Under the pieces are notes generated by a model that was not told the origin of the DNA, did no database searches, and saw nothing but the letters and a program-made list of their open reading frames with translations. From NCBI GenBank assembly GCA_020091685.1, contig CM034609.1, forward strand, positions 14,724,023-14,788,022: a stretch of DNA of 64,000 nt, in the 5' to 3' direction. This document shows positions 24,751 through 36,256 of this stretch, one piece after another (position 1 is the first letter of the stretch; the number at the start of each line of letters is the position of its first letter). Both the position numbers and the translations under genes were made by a program. This DNA is from Lutjanus erythropterus. Taxonomy: Eukaryota; Chordata; Actinopteri; Lutjaniformes; Lutjanidae.

Positions 24751-25906
24751 CACTGTTCTGTGAGAACCACTTATTTGAAGAAAAGAAAGAAAAAGCTTTT
24801 CAACTTTTCATGATTTGTGCTTTGTGAAAATACATTCTCTAGATATTTCCAAGAGAGTTTTAAGTTGTTTAATCATCTTAACAGGTAAGAGATTGTTTCT
24901 AAATCCATAAAGGAACACTTAATCTTGCAGTTTATCAGAAAGAATCACCATCTTTGGAGATACATGTTTTTGGTCAGGAAGGATATGGAAAATTGTTATC
25001 TGAAAAGTAACAAAGTAGTCAATGGAAATTTAATTCAAAATCATTTGCTAAAACCATCATTGTAGATGTTGAAGAAAACAAAAGTAGAAAATTGGTCTAT
25101 GTGCACAAGAGCACAGTGTCTGCATGTTCACAGTCTTAAGCAAGAGTGACACCTTGTGGGAAAGGTGATCAACTGTAGTATGGTAATACAGAACACAGAA
25201 GAAAGAATGAAGCTCTGTTGTGAGATGCAGCCAAGGCAAAAGATAGTACAGTTTGACCTCAAGATATGTTCTACATAGAGCAATAACTTTGCGTCTCATG
25301 TGAGACATGGAAAGATTTCTGTCATGGCACCAAGGAAACAACATTATATTGTACATTACTATGTTTCAAAGAGTATAGAAGCAGTGGAGTCCTCCAGTAT
25401 GTTTCTGGACAAAGATCAAACTCTGACCTCTAGTGGTGTTTGAAAGAAGTGACATGCTTTTGTTGCTTAAAGATACCAAATGCCATAAGACGGATCTGTC
25501 TGTCTGTCTGTCTCCTACTTATCTCCTACCTCATATGCCCAAAATAATAATCATTGCAGTGCTATAAACATTATGCATTATGACATATATGTGCATTTCT
25601 GGACCTGTTTAACCTTGTGCTTATGTTTTAGTTAAGATACATACTTCCCATTTTCAAAATAAATGGAATGCACTGAATACACCTGTTGGATTGAACATGC
25701 TGAGAAACATGCAACTATGCAATAACTATGTTTATACAAAATGTAGGATAGATAAAAGAGCTATAGGCTTAAAAACATTAGGCCAGAACTTGACCAAAAC
25801 CAATAGATGAGCAAAAGACTTGTGTCATTTGTTTTTAAGAATTCTTTAAGGTCTTGTTCATGGAGTTTGGTCATACATCTGGTACAAAAGTCACTGTTAA
25901 AATAGG

Positions 25907-26130
25907 GCTGCACAATATGTTAAAAAAAATAAAGATATAAAATAAATAGATAAATTATGTTGTGATTTTTTGACAGATATTGCAAAATGATCCACAGCTA
26001 GTGGGAATTATCACTTTTGAAGCACACTTTTCATTTTCACTAAAAAGATTGAAATAAAAATAAAGTCATGATGATAGGACATTTGTTGGAGTCTATACCA
26101 AACAAACATGTTTTCTTACATTAAGATTTG
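25907..26130. mobile_element. AGGGCTGCACAATA-type repeat fragment
   Basis: It begins ATAGGGCTGCACAATATG, a typical head of fish hAT-like non-autonomous elements, followed by AT-rich sequence with GACAGATATTGCAAAATGAT. The right end is not clear. Confidence 0.35.
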
Positions 26131-26261
26131 TAGGCCAGGGCATCTCTGCAGCATTATCATGATGCTTGTCACACATTTTTCCTTTATCAAAAAAAAAAAT
26201 TGCATGGGAAGCCAATGTTTACATTGCCAAAGTTAGAAAAGTACAGTAAGAAATGTAGGGA

Positions 26262-26345
26262 CACCTCTGTAGCTCAGTTGATAGAGCATTTGCCCTAGGC
26301 ACTTTTTTTTGTTGTTGTTGTTGGTTATAATTTGGTTCCCAGAAT
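26262..26345 (+). mobile_element. tRNA-derived SINE head fragment
   Basis: CTCTGTAGCTCAGTTGATAG then AGCATTTGCCC matches a tRNA 5' half with an A-box (TAGCTCAGTTGATAGAGCA). About 60 bp later, after a T/GTT run, a degenerate B-box-like TTGGTTCCCAGAATC occurs. The cloverleaf is broken, so this is a SINE or tRNA pseudogene fragment rather than a functional tRNA gene. Confidence 0.55.
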
Positions 26346-26929
26346 CAGCTGACTAAGAGGGCTTCTCTAGAGGGCAGTGATATTCAACTTGATGCCCAAT
26401 AGGGTGTTGGGTAGTCCTCAATCACTGTCAAATTCACAATTAAAATAAATTGATTCACACAGTTTTTCCCAGGAATGATAGATAGGTATGACAGTTTTGT
26501 ATGATGGGATAAATTCTGTCTGTTAGAAACAGAGAGAAGGCTGAAAGTGCAGGAGATGACAACTTTTACCTGAAGAGTGGCAAAAGTTGCACAGAAATGA
26601 AAATAATATTTCATATTAAAATCTCTTAAATATGCTCTTCACACAGTTTATGGCATATGAATCATACAACATTTGGATGGAAATTATTATGTAGCTGCAG
26701 TAATTAAATGCAATAAAATATCCTTGCACCAACTTAACTTATGTTAATTTTAAAATTAAGGAATTTCAAAGAATGATGAGTTATAATGAGTTATAACCTT
26801 ATTATTAATGTTTGTTTATAAACCGGCCCCTGGCCAGTTGAGCATCCCTGCTCTTGGGTCTCGGTAGAGTAAGGCTTTCTTATGGAGTGCATCAGGGTAA
26901 CTTTATTTTAGGTGATTATAAAACATGAA

Positions 26930-27245
26930 ATCAAATGCTCTCTTTTGAATCTTTATAGCCTACTTAGAGGGTATCGTCCTAGTTCTGCTGCATTATTTAT
27001 TTGGAGTTTTCTCTTAAACATGGAGAAGAAAAAGAAAAAGAATCCTGCAAACAGAGTCTCAATTTGGTGTTTTTTTTCCCATTTTGCAAAAGTGGCTGGA
27101 CTCCAGACCTCACAACCATAAAAAATAGGGATTGGATGTCCAACTTGATGTTCCGCTTGATGGCGTTAAAAGCCCTTATTGCCCTGTCTCTCACGTCATT
27201 CAGTGAAGTGTTACTGCTGCTGTGTAGTTAATGTTGGCCCCGTGT
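26930..27245 (-). pseudogene. Decayed non-LTR retrotransposon ORF2 fragment (reverse transcriptase C-terminal region)
   Basis: On the minus strand, three frames together give a recognisable order of segments: GANINYTAAVTLH, then RDRAIRAFNAIKRNIKLD, then YGCEVWSPATFAKWE, then QIETLFAGF, then INNAAELGRYPL. This is the conserved order downstream of the RT palm in a fish LINE type ('AFYAIKRN...YGSEVWGP...IETLHAEFC...AELGQYPL'). At least two frameshifts and stops break it. The family name is not resolved. It lies in the interval between the two terminal-exon candidates. Confidence 0.7.
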
Positions 27246-27249
27246 ACAT

Positions 27250-28610
27250 ATAGTTTTTTTTGAATGTTCTAGATCAGCGGAATTTGGAAAGTGGTTAAGT
27301 TAGATTCACTGTCGAGGTCCAGGTCTGAGTTGGTGCAGAACATCAGGGTGCTGTTGTAGCCCTTCTTTTGTTAACAGATCTTCTGCAAACAGCAGGTATT
27401 TAACTTCTGTGTGTGCTCAGCTCCCACCAGACACTACACACTGTTCTGACGCCCTCGCCTTTTCATTGTTGTAAATTTTGAAGCGAGTCAGACTAAAGTT
27501 GCATTTTTGTCCCCCCTTACCCCCCAGCTTTGAAGTAAAAATCATTTTTTGCCAAACTTGACAGCATACTTGTGGTTTACATTGATTTACATTTGATCTA
27601 ACTCTAACCCTACATCTTTACAATAAACAATGATGCAATTTCTTCTTTAAATTTCATGTTGTTTGGCTCAACAGCAAAAAATGAACGCACACAGTTTGCA
27701 TCCATCTTTTTAAATTATGCTGACATACTACTACTACTGCATTGAGTTAGGGGAAATAAGAGTTCCCTCTAAAATTAACATCATTTATAATGTAATTTGT
27801 AGCATTTTAAAGTGGTATGTACTTAGGTCTAATTTACACACACTATGAGGCTGGAATAATGAGCAACATTATTATGTCAACACAACTCATCAAAATAATG
27901 TTTGCAACTTAAAGAGTTTATCTTAATAATATAAAAAAAAAAAATTAAATTACCTTGCAACCATGCATTTAATTAAGTGGTGGTAACAGGTCCCAATAAT
28001 TTGTTTTACTAGATATGAGTGTGTTATATAATGTTCTTGATCACTGCTAGAGCATAGTGTAAATTTGAAAGATCATTTTCTGCTTATATATTTACTCAGC
28101 AAAAGTATTACCTATTTTATATCTGGGCAGAACTTTTTTCATATTACTGCTGATGATTAAATTTGTGTTAACAGTTAAAAAGTTTGTGATTATAAAATGC
28201 TCATTGGAAAGATTTTTTTTTCCTGTTTTCAATTAGCACCACATATCTTTAGTGGCCAACAGAAGAAATGCAGCCCAGTCAACTATCATTCTGTCACTGC
28301 TTTAACTGTCCACAAGGGCGCAGCAGAGTCTAAGAAATGCACACCTCCAAACATCAACCAGAGAATGCACTCCACCACAGCCACCTTTTTTTCAGTATTT
28401 TCACACAATAACGATTTTATACAGACAAAATGCAATTCAATTTTCATACAGGCGTTTTGCACAGCCCATCATCTTGTTAGAAAATTTCGATTCTCTCACA
28501 AAATCCAATCAACATTTGCCCACTGAGGAGTATGAATGTCTCTTGTCCACAGCCTGCTGAATACGTGACGCTCTGTGATGACAGTCTGGTGTCTGGACAG
28601 CCTGCAGTCC
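27250..28610. other. Non-coding, AT-rich stretch downstream of the terminal exon
   Basis: No further exon is supported. This would hold the 3' UTR of the minus-strand gene; an ATTAAA on that strand at 27968-27973 is the only polyadenylation-like hexamer noted and is weak evidence. Confidence 0.35.
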
Positions 28611-28612
28611 AT

Positions 28613-28743
28613 TTAGCTGTCATTACAGCACTTAGACTCTGTATGCTTATCTGTGCCTCTGGTCAGGGACATTGACAGCCACTTCTTCAGCTTCCACAGC
28701 ATGTCTGTCACAAGCTCAGGGCTTGACCACACAGCATACAGGC
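28613..28743 (-). CDS. Terminal coding exon of the same gene (42 residues and stop)
   Basis: The minus strand shows a very strong acceptor, CATCTGCTTCTCTCCCAGCAG, followed by an open frame reading LYAVWSSPELVTDMLWKLKK, then WLSMSLTRGTDKHTESKCCNDS and a TAA stop at 28613-28615. Entry is phase 1 (bases GC complete a codon), matching the single base left by the exon at 35080-35213. The intron would be about 6.3 kb and contains a repeat array. The segment TDMLWKLKKWLS looks like an amphipathic helix. The acceptor is a NAGNAG pair (CAGCAG), so two proteins differing by one residue are possible. No AATAAA was seen close downstream; an ATTAAA occurs at 27968-27973 on this strand. The protein family is not recognised. 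Confidence 0.58.
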
Positions 28744-29546
28744 CTGCTGGGAGAGAAGCAGATGAGTATCTGCCCCTACAGCTTTTATGTGGCGTGATGA
28801 TTTCAGTTCACCTTCTAAAATGTTAACAATCCACCTTAATTGCACTTTTTACGGGGAGACGGGTGTAACTGGGCCTCATCTAATCTCTGTTCAACAAAGG
28901 AAATAAAAACATACACACACTGAAAGCTTTCAGCGTCACACGCATCTCCTACACAAGCGCAGGATTTAAAGCACACACACAGACGCACACAGTTGTCCGA
29001 GGAGCCTGGTGGTCTGCTGTGTCCCGGGGAGGTCACGCAGGAAATTTCACGCTCCTCTTCACACTGAAAATGTCTCCTTTATCCTCCCCACTGAGGAGCG
29101 AAGAAAAGGGAAGAGGAGTGAAAGAGTGGCTTGATTAAAAAAAAAAAGAAGAAGAAGAACCAACTGCTGAATGAGGATGGCTTTCTTGTGTAGGTGTGAC
29201 TCACTGAAAACGCAGTGGCGTTGCCACGACGACCCACACCCAGCAAAGTAAAGGCCGAATATGGTCACAGGTTTGGTGGAATGTGACATTTGTGAGAGCT
29301 GAACACAAAGGGTGGAATTTTCCCTCCAAAACGAGAGCACGAAAAGAACAAGAGAGGTCAGTTTGAGAGAAAACAGGAGGAGGAATGTCTGGTATTTAAA
29401 GCATCGCTAAACTGAGATCAGTTTGAATGATTTAAATGCCAGGTAAGTCAAAAAGACACTATCATACAACTAGGGGCTTCATGGGGACACATAAAAAAAA
29501 AATCCAATGACATGCTATTAATTGAAATTAAAGTTTCACAATGGGG

Positions 29547-29603
29547 ACTATTATTATTATTATTACTATTAGTAGTGGTGGTAATAGTAGTATTACTACT
29601 ACT
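29547..29603. repeat. (ATT)n / (AGT)n trinucleotide repeat
   Basis: ATTATTATTATTATTACT followed by diverged AGT/GGT and ATT/ACT triplets. Confidence 0.8.
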
Positions 29604-32017
29604 TATTTTGGAAGTTTTCATGTTGAAAATTCATGCTCAAGACCCCTGTACTTGTGTAATGGAATACTTGTGCTGTATGATTGTGGCTTGTGACATTTGC
29701 ATGTACAGCAGATAGTGCCAAGAGCCCTCATTTCCCATGATGCATTGCTGACAGTTTAAATTTTCTATTCTATGCTCCAAATTTTTAGTTTCATGTTGTT
29801 TATTGTCATTCTGTGCAGGTTTATTGTTGTAATCTTGAGCGAGGTGGCTAATTTCAGCTCAACTGCATTTACAATAATACTAATATTAATGTTAATTTGA
29901 TATGCAAGGTGTTATACAGCATTCATTTCACGCTACGTAGCATAGCATCTACAAGTATAAAACACACAAGACTGTGGAATTTAGATTACAATGTGGATTG
30001 GTGCAGTTTGTCTGATATCAGAAAAGGTGCAAACACTCCTCGTCTGCATGTATTCCAGTGCAAATATCAGAGTCTGCCTGTTCTTAGCATCTCTTATTCT
30101 CTACTCCTCCTCAGATCCATAGTGAGGTGGGTGGTGCGTGCAGCCTTCCTGTGGCTGAAAGGATCGCTGTCTGTCTGCGTTCAGGCTGACAGAGATGCCC
30201 CTGTGTTGCACTGTGTGTCTTTGCTGTTTGCTCTGTGTGTGTCGAGGGCATGTCGGGGGGAAAAGAACCTGTCCTCCACCCATCTTTCTCCATTTCCACC
30301 GTGCTCCCTTTCTTCTACGTTCCTGCAGCTGTGGTCGTGTGCTTACGCAGGAGGTCAAGGGGAGAAGGGATAGCAGGAATAAATGAAACTCAAGAGGAAG
30401 TGTGCCTGATTTTATCACCCGATAGGGAATGGAGGGCCATACGGCAGCGGGGAGTTAAGTTAAAAGGTCTAACACGCCAGGTGCACTCAAAGAGGACTGG
30501 CTTTGAGTGTCAGACCCAGAGGCATGATTGTGAAGAATCCCCCACTCATGTTCACCACTTCCTCTAAAGCACCCCACTACACTCTCACTTAAGCACGAGC
30601 TGTCTGTCTCCTTCAGCCTCCCACTTCCTGATAACTCCCAAAGTGGAATAACACCCTCCTCTACACACACACGCCACCCTCTAAGTTGTGGTTTCTCTGT
30701 AGGAAATCAGCAATCTCCTGCCATTGCCCCAACAGCATTTACTCCTCCTCTCTCCTCCCTCCTCTCTTCTGTGTCTTTACCCCCCACCCACCCACCCCCA
30801 CCCTGTTTAAACAAAGCATCTCTCCCTCATGAGCATCATTAGACAGAGAGGAGACAATTGTTGGGAAGAAAGCAGCACACAGTCTGTGGCAACAGGCCAG
30901 AGGAAAACACAAAATAGCTAATTAGTCTGAAGCGGTGGTCTGGTGTCATGGAGGTCTATAGCTTTGTGTAGCATGAGACATGCTGCTGTGTTGTGTTTCC
31001 TCACTACGATGGGAGGAGCGGACACCTCAGTTTGGCATGCTGAAAGTAAAGGTTTGGTCAATAAAATGTCCACAACCCAAAGATATTCAGGTTATTGTCA
31101 TAGACGATTACAGAAACCAGAAAACAGTCCAAATTGAGAAGCTAAAAACAATGAATTTGGACATTTTTTTTCTTTAAAAAATGATTCAAAATGATCATTC
31201 GATTATCAAAATAGCAGTTGTAATTTAGCAGTTGACAAATAATTGATTAATCAATGCATCTCTATATGAATCAATTATTCAGTTAAAAAACAACTATTTT
31301 GTTATCAGTTTAGGTAAAAAAGTAAAAATTCCATGATTTTAACTTCTTTGGTGTCAGTGTTTTCTGGTTTCTTTATTCATTTACAACAGTTAACTGAATA
31401 TCTCTGGGTTGTGGACTAAAAAAGACAGTTGACAACGTCACTTTGGGCACTAATTTACATTTAATACCATTTTCTGACCAAACATTTAATTGATTAATCA
31501 AGAAAATTAAATTTCAAATTATAAGGAGATGACCCCTCACAAAATGATGTTATGAAAGCGCTTTTATCCCAGACAATAACTAATAAAACCGGCACAATTT
31601 CTGACACACTTTCCTGTGAGAATTTATCACAAAACTTCTTGCAGCTAAGAAAAAAAAAATCACAAATGGAAGGAAAAAGCACTGAGGGAAAAAAAACTTT
31701 ACACAGTGCTCCCAGCTTTTCAAAACCTCTCTCCTTCTTCTCCCTCTCACACACACATAAACACATAGGCACAAACACATACACCTCGAAACAAAGGTGC
31801 CATTTTACTCAGGAAGGGTCAGCAGTTCTCTCCATCAGACAGGGGCTTGTTCTTGGTCAGAGGCTGCTGCCCAATCTCAGGCCACCCTCCCCTGGCTCCA
31901 CCGGCCCCCTCTGGCCCCCCTCTGGCCCCCACCACCCCGGAGACAAGCTCCCCATTGTTCCTGCACTACTAATAAATGACAGTTCTCCTGTTCAGACAAA
32001 CTTTAGAGCTCATTCTA

Positions 32018-32041
32018 AACACACACACACACACACACACA
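32018..32041. repeat. (CA)n microsatellite
   Basis: About eleven CA units. Confidence 0.85.
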
Positions 32042-32864
32042 AGCTGAGTGTAAATGGTGCTCTGTATGGAAGGATACACAACAGTCTGATATTTCTCATG
32101 GAGCTCATTAAAAGGTTATCTGACTCTAATGATGGACAGATATTTTTTCCTCTCTGCCCCGCAGACCTGATGAGGTAATGCTGCGGGCATATGCGTTACA
32201 AAAACAGAGTGTAAGTAATGCGTAATAGATGCTTTCCATTTCACTTCAGCGGTCAAAAACGGTCATGACATCAAGGCTAAGTTCACCAGGAGGTCACGCT
32301 GCTCAGTCAGTGTTGTCACCTGTGTGCAATGTCACACGCACACACACACCAGATACTGAGCCTGATCAAGGCCAGGGACCTGAGGTGAGACTTAAGTTTT
32401 GACATGATAAATCACCACTCAACTTAAGCTCATAAACACACCATTAACACACTCGACCACAGCAACTCGATCTGTTTACCTTAACCACTGTGCTGGGCAC
32501 TATCGCTCTCTGGCAGGCCTGGGTTAGCGTGCCTGGGGGCCCGATGCACACGTCGACCGCTGGGGCCGGCCAGCTCCTGATCTGGACCACAATATTTTAA
32601 CAGTGGTGCTGCTTCAGCATCGTCTCAACGCTGCATGAGGTAATTTTCCAGCACTATGGGCTTGCGTACAAACATAGGAGTAGGTTTTTAACATCAAGGA
32701 TCAGAGTGTAGAGCTCTATAATAACTGAATAACACCACCCATGTGGAAAGAGTGTGTGTCTGTCCACCTGATTTATCCAAGTAAATGTTTAAGATAATGG
32801 AAACTGGTGTTACTCATCTAACAGCCCGCAAACATGTGAGGAGCTCAGTAGTTAGCTCATTATT

Positions 32865-33600
32865 TAAACCAGATGCTATTTGCATCTGGTTTGGAATAGC
32901 CAATGTGGCTATTTGCACTCTCTGTGGAATGGTGATTGTGACTATTTACACCTGAGCGTATATAGCCTTGCATGGCAGAGACACGCATCCAGGTGTCTGT
33001 AGCCAACAATGCTACTTGTGCCTGGGGTGTAAATAGCCAATGTGACTGTTTACACCTACATGGCATGATCTCTCTCCAAACTTTACCAAGTAGTTTTGTT
33101 GCCTGAACCTAACCAAATTGGGACTGAAAGGCAGACACTTTTTGCACCTGGATTGGAATAGCCAATGTGGTTATTTGCACCCCGAGTGGAATAGACAATG
33201 TGGCTGTTTGCACCTGTGTGTATATAGCTTTGCATGGCAGAGACAAACACCTAGGCATCCTGAGCCAACAATGCTATTCGTACCTGAGGTGTAAATAGCC
33301 ATTGTGACTATTTACACTTACATAGCATGATCTTTCACCAAACCTTACCAAGTTGTTTCGGTGCTTAAACATAATCAAGAAGATTTGTTGCCCAAACCTA
33401 ACTGCGACTGAAAGGTAGATGCTTTTCGCACCTGGACTGGAATAGCCAATGTGGCTATTTGGCTAATTGTACTCAGCGTATAAATAACAGGTGTGGCTAT
33501 TTACACCTGCATGGTGCAGCATTATATTTTTCTCTATCTAATCAAGATGTTTTGTTTCCTAAACCTAGCCAAACGACTGAAAACTGAAAATACTAATAAA
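32865..33600. repeat. Imperfect tandem array, unit about 265-285 bp
   Basis: Three head-to-tail units start near 32880, 33144 and 33426. Each begins GCA(T/C)CTGG-TTGGAATAGC and then CAATGTGG-TATTTG. Each continues with (T)GTGACTATTTACAC-type words. The first two also share TATATAGC-TTGCATGGCAGA and a CCAAAC-TTACCAAGT segment, and the third is shortened. A related tail (GAATAGCCGAATAGC) recurs near 33710. The first unit opens with an 11-bp perfect hairpin (AAACCAGATGC/GCATCTGGTTT, 32865-32891). Confidence 0.75.
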
Positions 33601-33609
33601 ACCCCATTC

Positions 33610-35070
33610 TCCCACAGGAAAGAGTTGCACTTAACCCATTCATCCACCACAACCTCTTATTAACTGTGAATCTGTTGCTCTTTATAGCTAAACTAAGGGA
33701 GTTGGGTGCGAATAGCCGAATAGCTGCCATGTGCCTATTCGTACCACAGTACTATGTTATTTAAAACAGATGACAGTACAGCTGAATCTGAACTCAAATA
33801 CATGTAAGTGATGAGAAAGTTCCTCGGAAATGTTGAGTGGAGTAAATACAGGGTTGTTAAGTGAGTCTGACCCTGGTGTGTATACGGCTCTCTACTGCGG
33901 TTCACCACAAGCATATCATATGACAGCTCAGGCAGCACACTCAGCCCTGTGAGAAAGCACATTCCTGCTTTGCTATCCTCAGCTACAGAACAAGACATAA
34001 ACAAAGTATCCAAAAGAAAAGAAAAGTACATCTATTGAAATGAGTGAGAGACGTGGGTGTATGAGAGTGGGCGTGCACGGGTGTATCTGTGTTTATATGG
34101 TGCTTCTTCCACAGCACGGGGGTGATGTCGGCGGTGTGCAGGACAGATGCAGGGCAAGCCGGAGGGTCACGTCAACAGACATGCTCCCGCTCGGCCGTTC
34201 AAACAACAAAAGGAGGAGGAGGAAGAAGAGGCAGAAGTTGTGAGAAGAGGAGTAAAGAAAAAAAAAAAGCCCCAGTGTTTAGTCAAGGCCTGCTCACTGA
34301 CACAAAGTCTGTCTTTGTCTGCCTCCCAGGGTGCCAGATAAAGGAATTCTTGTGTGTCGGGGGCTCTGACCGAGTTTATTTGACACTTCAGCTCCTTTTG
34401 TGAAGCAAGTGTCCCACCGTCAATGCTGGCCATGAGAGTCACTTGGCATTAGACAGAGGGTCCCTCTTCAGTGGAGAAAGGGGGTCTTGTTTGGAGAAGA
34501 TTTTTAATGGAGGGGGTGTGTAGGGGGGTGCTGAGTTGTGAGCAGTGCTCTGCGCTGTATACAGACATATAGTGGGGCTCTGTCCCCCGCCCCAACAATA
34601 GGTGGAATTCTTCATTGCTAAGGAAGTGGACAACAGGACTGAGGAGTGAGAGCTGAAGGGAGGAAGCTTCATCAGATATCTTGCACGAACACACACCTAC
34701 TATGCCATTATGTCACAGTGTGCTCGTTAAAGATGGAAATGTCAACATGCAGAACCAGTACAAACACTTGGCTCGTATGATAGCATATAAAGCGAGTGTG
34801 AACACATGCACCTGTAGAAAGCAACTAAACATTATCCAGATATGACTGTGTGCCAACTAGCATAGAGCTGACGTGATAAACGTCAGGTAGCAGTAATGAC
34901 AGGCACCTCACATGGCATCCATGGAGACAGGTTTACTCTAACCTGAATGGAGTCAGTGTGGGAGAGGTGGGTGGACCACATGTTGGTCACTGTGCCCACA
35001 CTGTTCATTTATTTTGCTGCAGCACCTGGTCTTTCACAGGTTATGACAGCTCATGGCTCTGAGAGTGGTC
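33610..35070. other. Presumed intron, second part
   Basis: No supported exon. Polypurine sequence at 34208-34270 gives Lys/Arg/Glu-rich plus-strand frames that are low-complexity artefacts. Confidence 0.35.
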
Positions 35071-35079
35071 TGTGGACAC

Positions 35080-35213
35080 CTGGCGCTACAGGTGTACGGT
35101 GACATCCGTGTACGGACAGGTCATAAACGTGTGCATTTTGTCGTATTTGTATTTTAGACTCTGAAATCCAGAGAACTACATCAACTTGAGTGTTTTGAGG
35201 GAGAGACATGTGT
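35080..35213 (-). CDS. Internal coding exon (134 nt) of the same gene
   Basis: On the minus strand an acceptor with a good pyrimidine tract (CTGTGCCTTCATTGCAG) precedes ACACATGTCT. Entered with two carried bases, the frame reads HMSLPQNTQVDVVLW, then ISESKIQIRQNAHVYDLSVHG, and ends TPVAP plus one base before GTGTCC. Alternating hydrophobic residues (VDVVLWISESKIQIRQ) suggest beta strands. The one leftover base G matches the entry phase of the terminal exon at 28743, giving a G|GC glycine junction (TPVAP-G-LYAVW). The donor CAG|GTGTCC is only moderate. A fish repeat with TAGGGCTGGGTA ends lies about 30 bp upstream. The family is unrecognised. Confidence 0.48.
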
Positions 35214-35243
35214 CTGCAATGAAGGCACAGAATAACGGAACAG

Positions 35244-35530
35244 TAGGGCTGGGTATTCGCTATACGATACCTATCCTGATACAGGGGTTGCCATTCAATA
35301 TCGCAGTATATTGTGATACTGTAAGCATGGTGATATATTAATTTTTTATCTAATTTTAGCTGCACTAGCTGTATTAAATCAGTTAAGATACTAAATAACA
35401 ACAAAATGAACCACTGCCACAAATCTTTACATGCATCAAAATGTCTCGATACAACGTTCTTGAGAATCGATACAGTATCACAAAAAATAATACTGCGATA
35501 CTCAAGTGTATTGATATTTTCTTAGTCCCC
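35244..35530. mobile_element. TAGGGCTGGGTAT-type MITE in the presumed intron
   Basis: It begins TAGGGCTGGGTATTCGCTAT and ACGATACC and ends with GCGATACTCAAGTGTATTGA. Words such as CGATAC, TATCG and GATACTG occur in both orientations, as in fish elements whose termini read GGGCTGGGTATCG. It lies about 30 bp upstream of the acceptor of the 134-nt exon. Confidence 0.5.
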
Positions 35531-35559
35531 TGGCATTATCTCATACTGAACAGGTGAAC

Positions 35560-35603
35560 CTTTGCTGTTGTGCTCTGCTTGGTGTCTGACTTTGGTGCCA
35601 GTT
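35560..35603 (-). CDS. Weak candidate exon 2 (44 nt) of the same gene
   Basis: This is proposed because exon 1 ends in phase 0 while the next good exon (35080-35213) needs two bases from the exon before it. A 44-nt segment here is open in phase 0 (NWHQSQTPSRAQQQ plus two bases) and ends AAAG before GTTCAC. It is preceded by a pyrimidine-rich stretch ending CCACAGGAATAG. The weakness is a competing AG six bases upstream: using it would read a TAG stop after one codon. Without this or another exon, the first and third exons do not join in frame. Treat it as a placeholder. Confidence 0.25.
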
Positions 35604-36256
35604 CTATTCCTGTGGAAAACACACACTGAAACCCAACATATCTACATTGTATAACCTTTGATAAAGAAGTGCTTCTAAAACACTAAAAACAAATCCTTCA
35701 GAGAATAACATACGGGCAATTATTGTTGCTGCTGTTGGACTCCAGATAGCATGATTGGCACTGCATCTCCCATAAGCTTCAATAGAACTGCCCTGAGGTC
35801 TGGAGCATAGTGTATTGTATAATGATGTAATGACCCTTCCTTCCCTTTTCCCCCCAAAATTTTCATTGGGTTTGACGAGGGATGTTTTTTTTTTTGTTTT
35901 TTTTTTCATGAAACACGCCCCCCCGCCCCAGACAGGACTTGGTGACAGTTGTCCTGAGGAGTCCCTCGGGAGAGGCGACTGATTGTTAGGTGTAATTTGG
36001 TTGTGGAGACGTGGGCAAAATGGGTGTGTAGGGAGATAACGGCAGAACCTTTGGTCAAAACAGCCATTGTTGTTGAACGTTTAATCATTATTTATTTTGT
36101 TTGTTAAAAAATAACGGCTGAGAATAAGTTATCCCTAAGCTGGGACCCCTCTGGAGCCCCCTATGCGCGTTTTTACAACTCAAAAACAAATGACAGAAAT
36201 GGACTCAGCCCACAACATTTCGCTGACAATCAGGTACAAGTCATTTTCTCACATAC

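Larger units (their letters stand above)
28750..32855. other. Large presumed intron, first part
   Basis: It lies between the exons at 28613 and 35080. It contains an ATT/ATA-type microsatellite (29547-29603), C-rich low-complexity DNA (30780-30805), a CA tract (32018-32041) and otherwise unique sequence. Long open frames at 29897-30567 and 31552-32178 run through CA or GC-rich low-complexity DNA and look accidental. Confidence 0.4.

Noticed and set aside
25057-25356. 100-codon minus-strand frame
   Set aside because: Amino-acid pattern looks random and the region has repeat-like flanks.
26262-26345. Possible tRNA gene
   Set aside because: Only the A-box half is good; the B-box and stems are degenerate and a T/GTT run interrupts it, so it was called a SINE fragment.
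26384-26614. Minus-strand frame VKVVISCTFSLLSVSNRQ..., considered as an exon upstream of 23746-24064
   Set aside because: The CAG|GTAAAAG at its start reads equally well as a donor, and no donor in the needed phase follows.
30455-30700. Minus-strand frame EEGVIPLWELSGSGRLKETD..., considered as an exon
   Set aside because: The acceptor TTTCCTACAG is decent, but the phase (needs one carried base) matches no neighbour well and no good donor precedes its stop.
31552-32178. Longest open frame in the window (208 codons, plus strand)
   Set aside because: It runs through a CA microsatellite and C-rich low-complexity DNA, with no splice, homology or composition support for coding.
34208-34270. Basic Lys/Arg-rich plus-strand peptide (nuclear-signal-like)
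   Set aside because: Encoded by a polypurine AGG/AAG tract, a low-complexity artefact.
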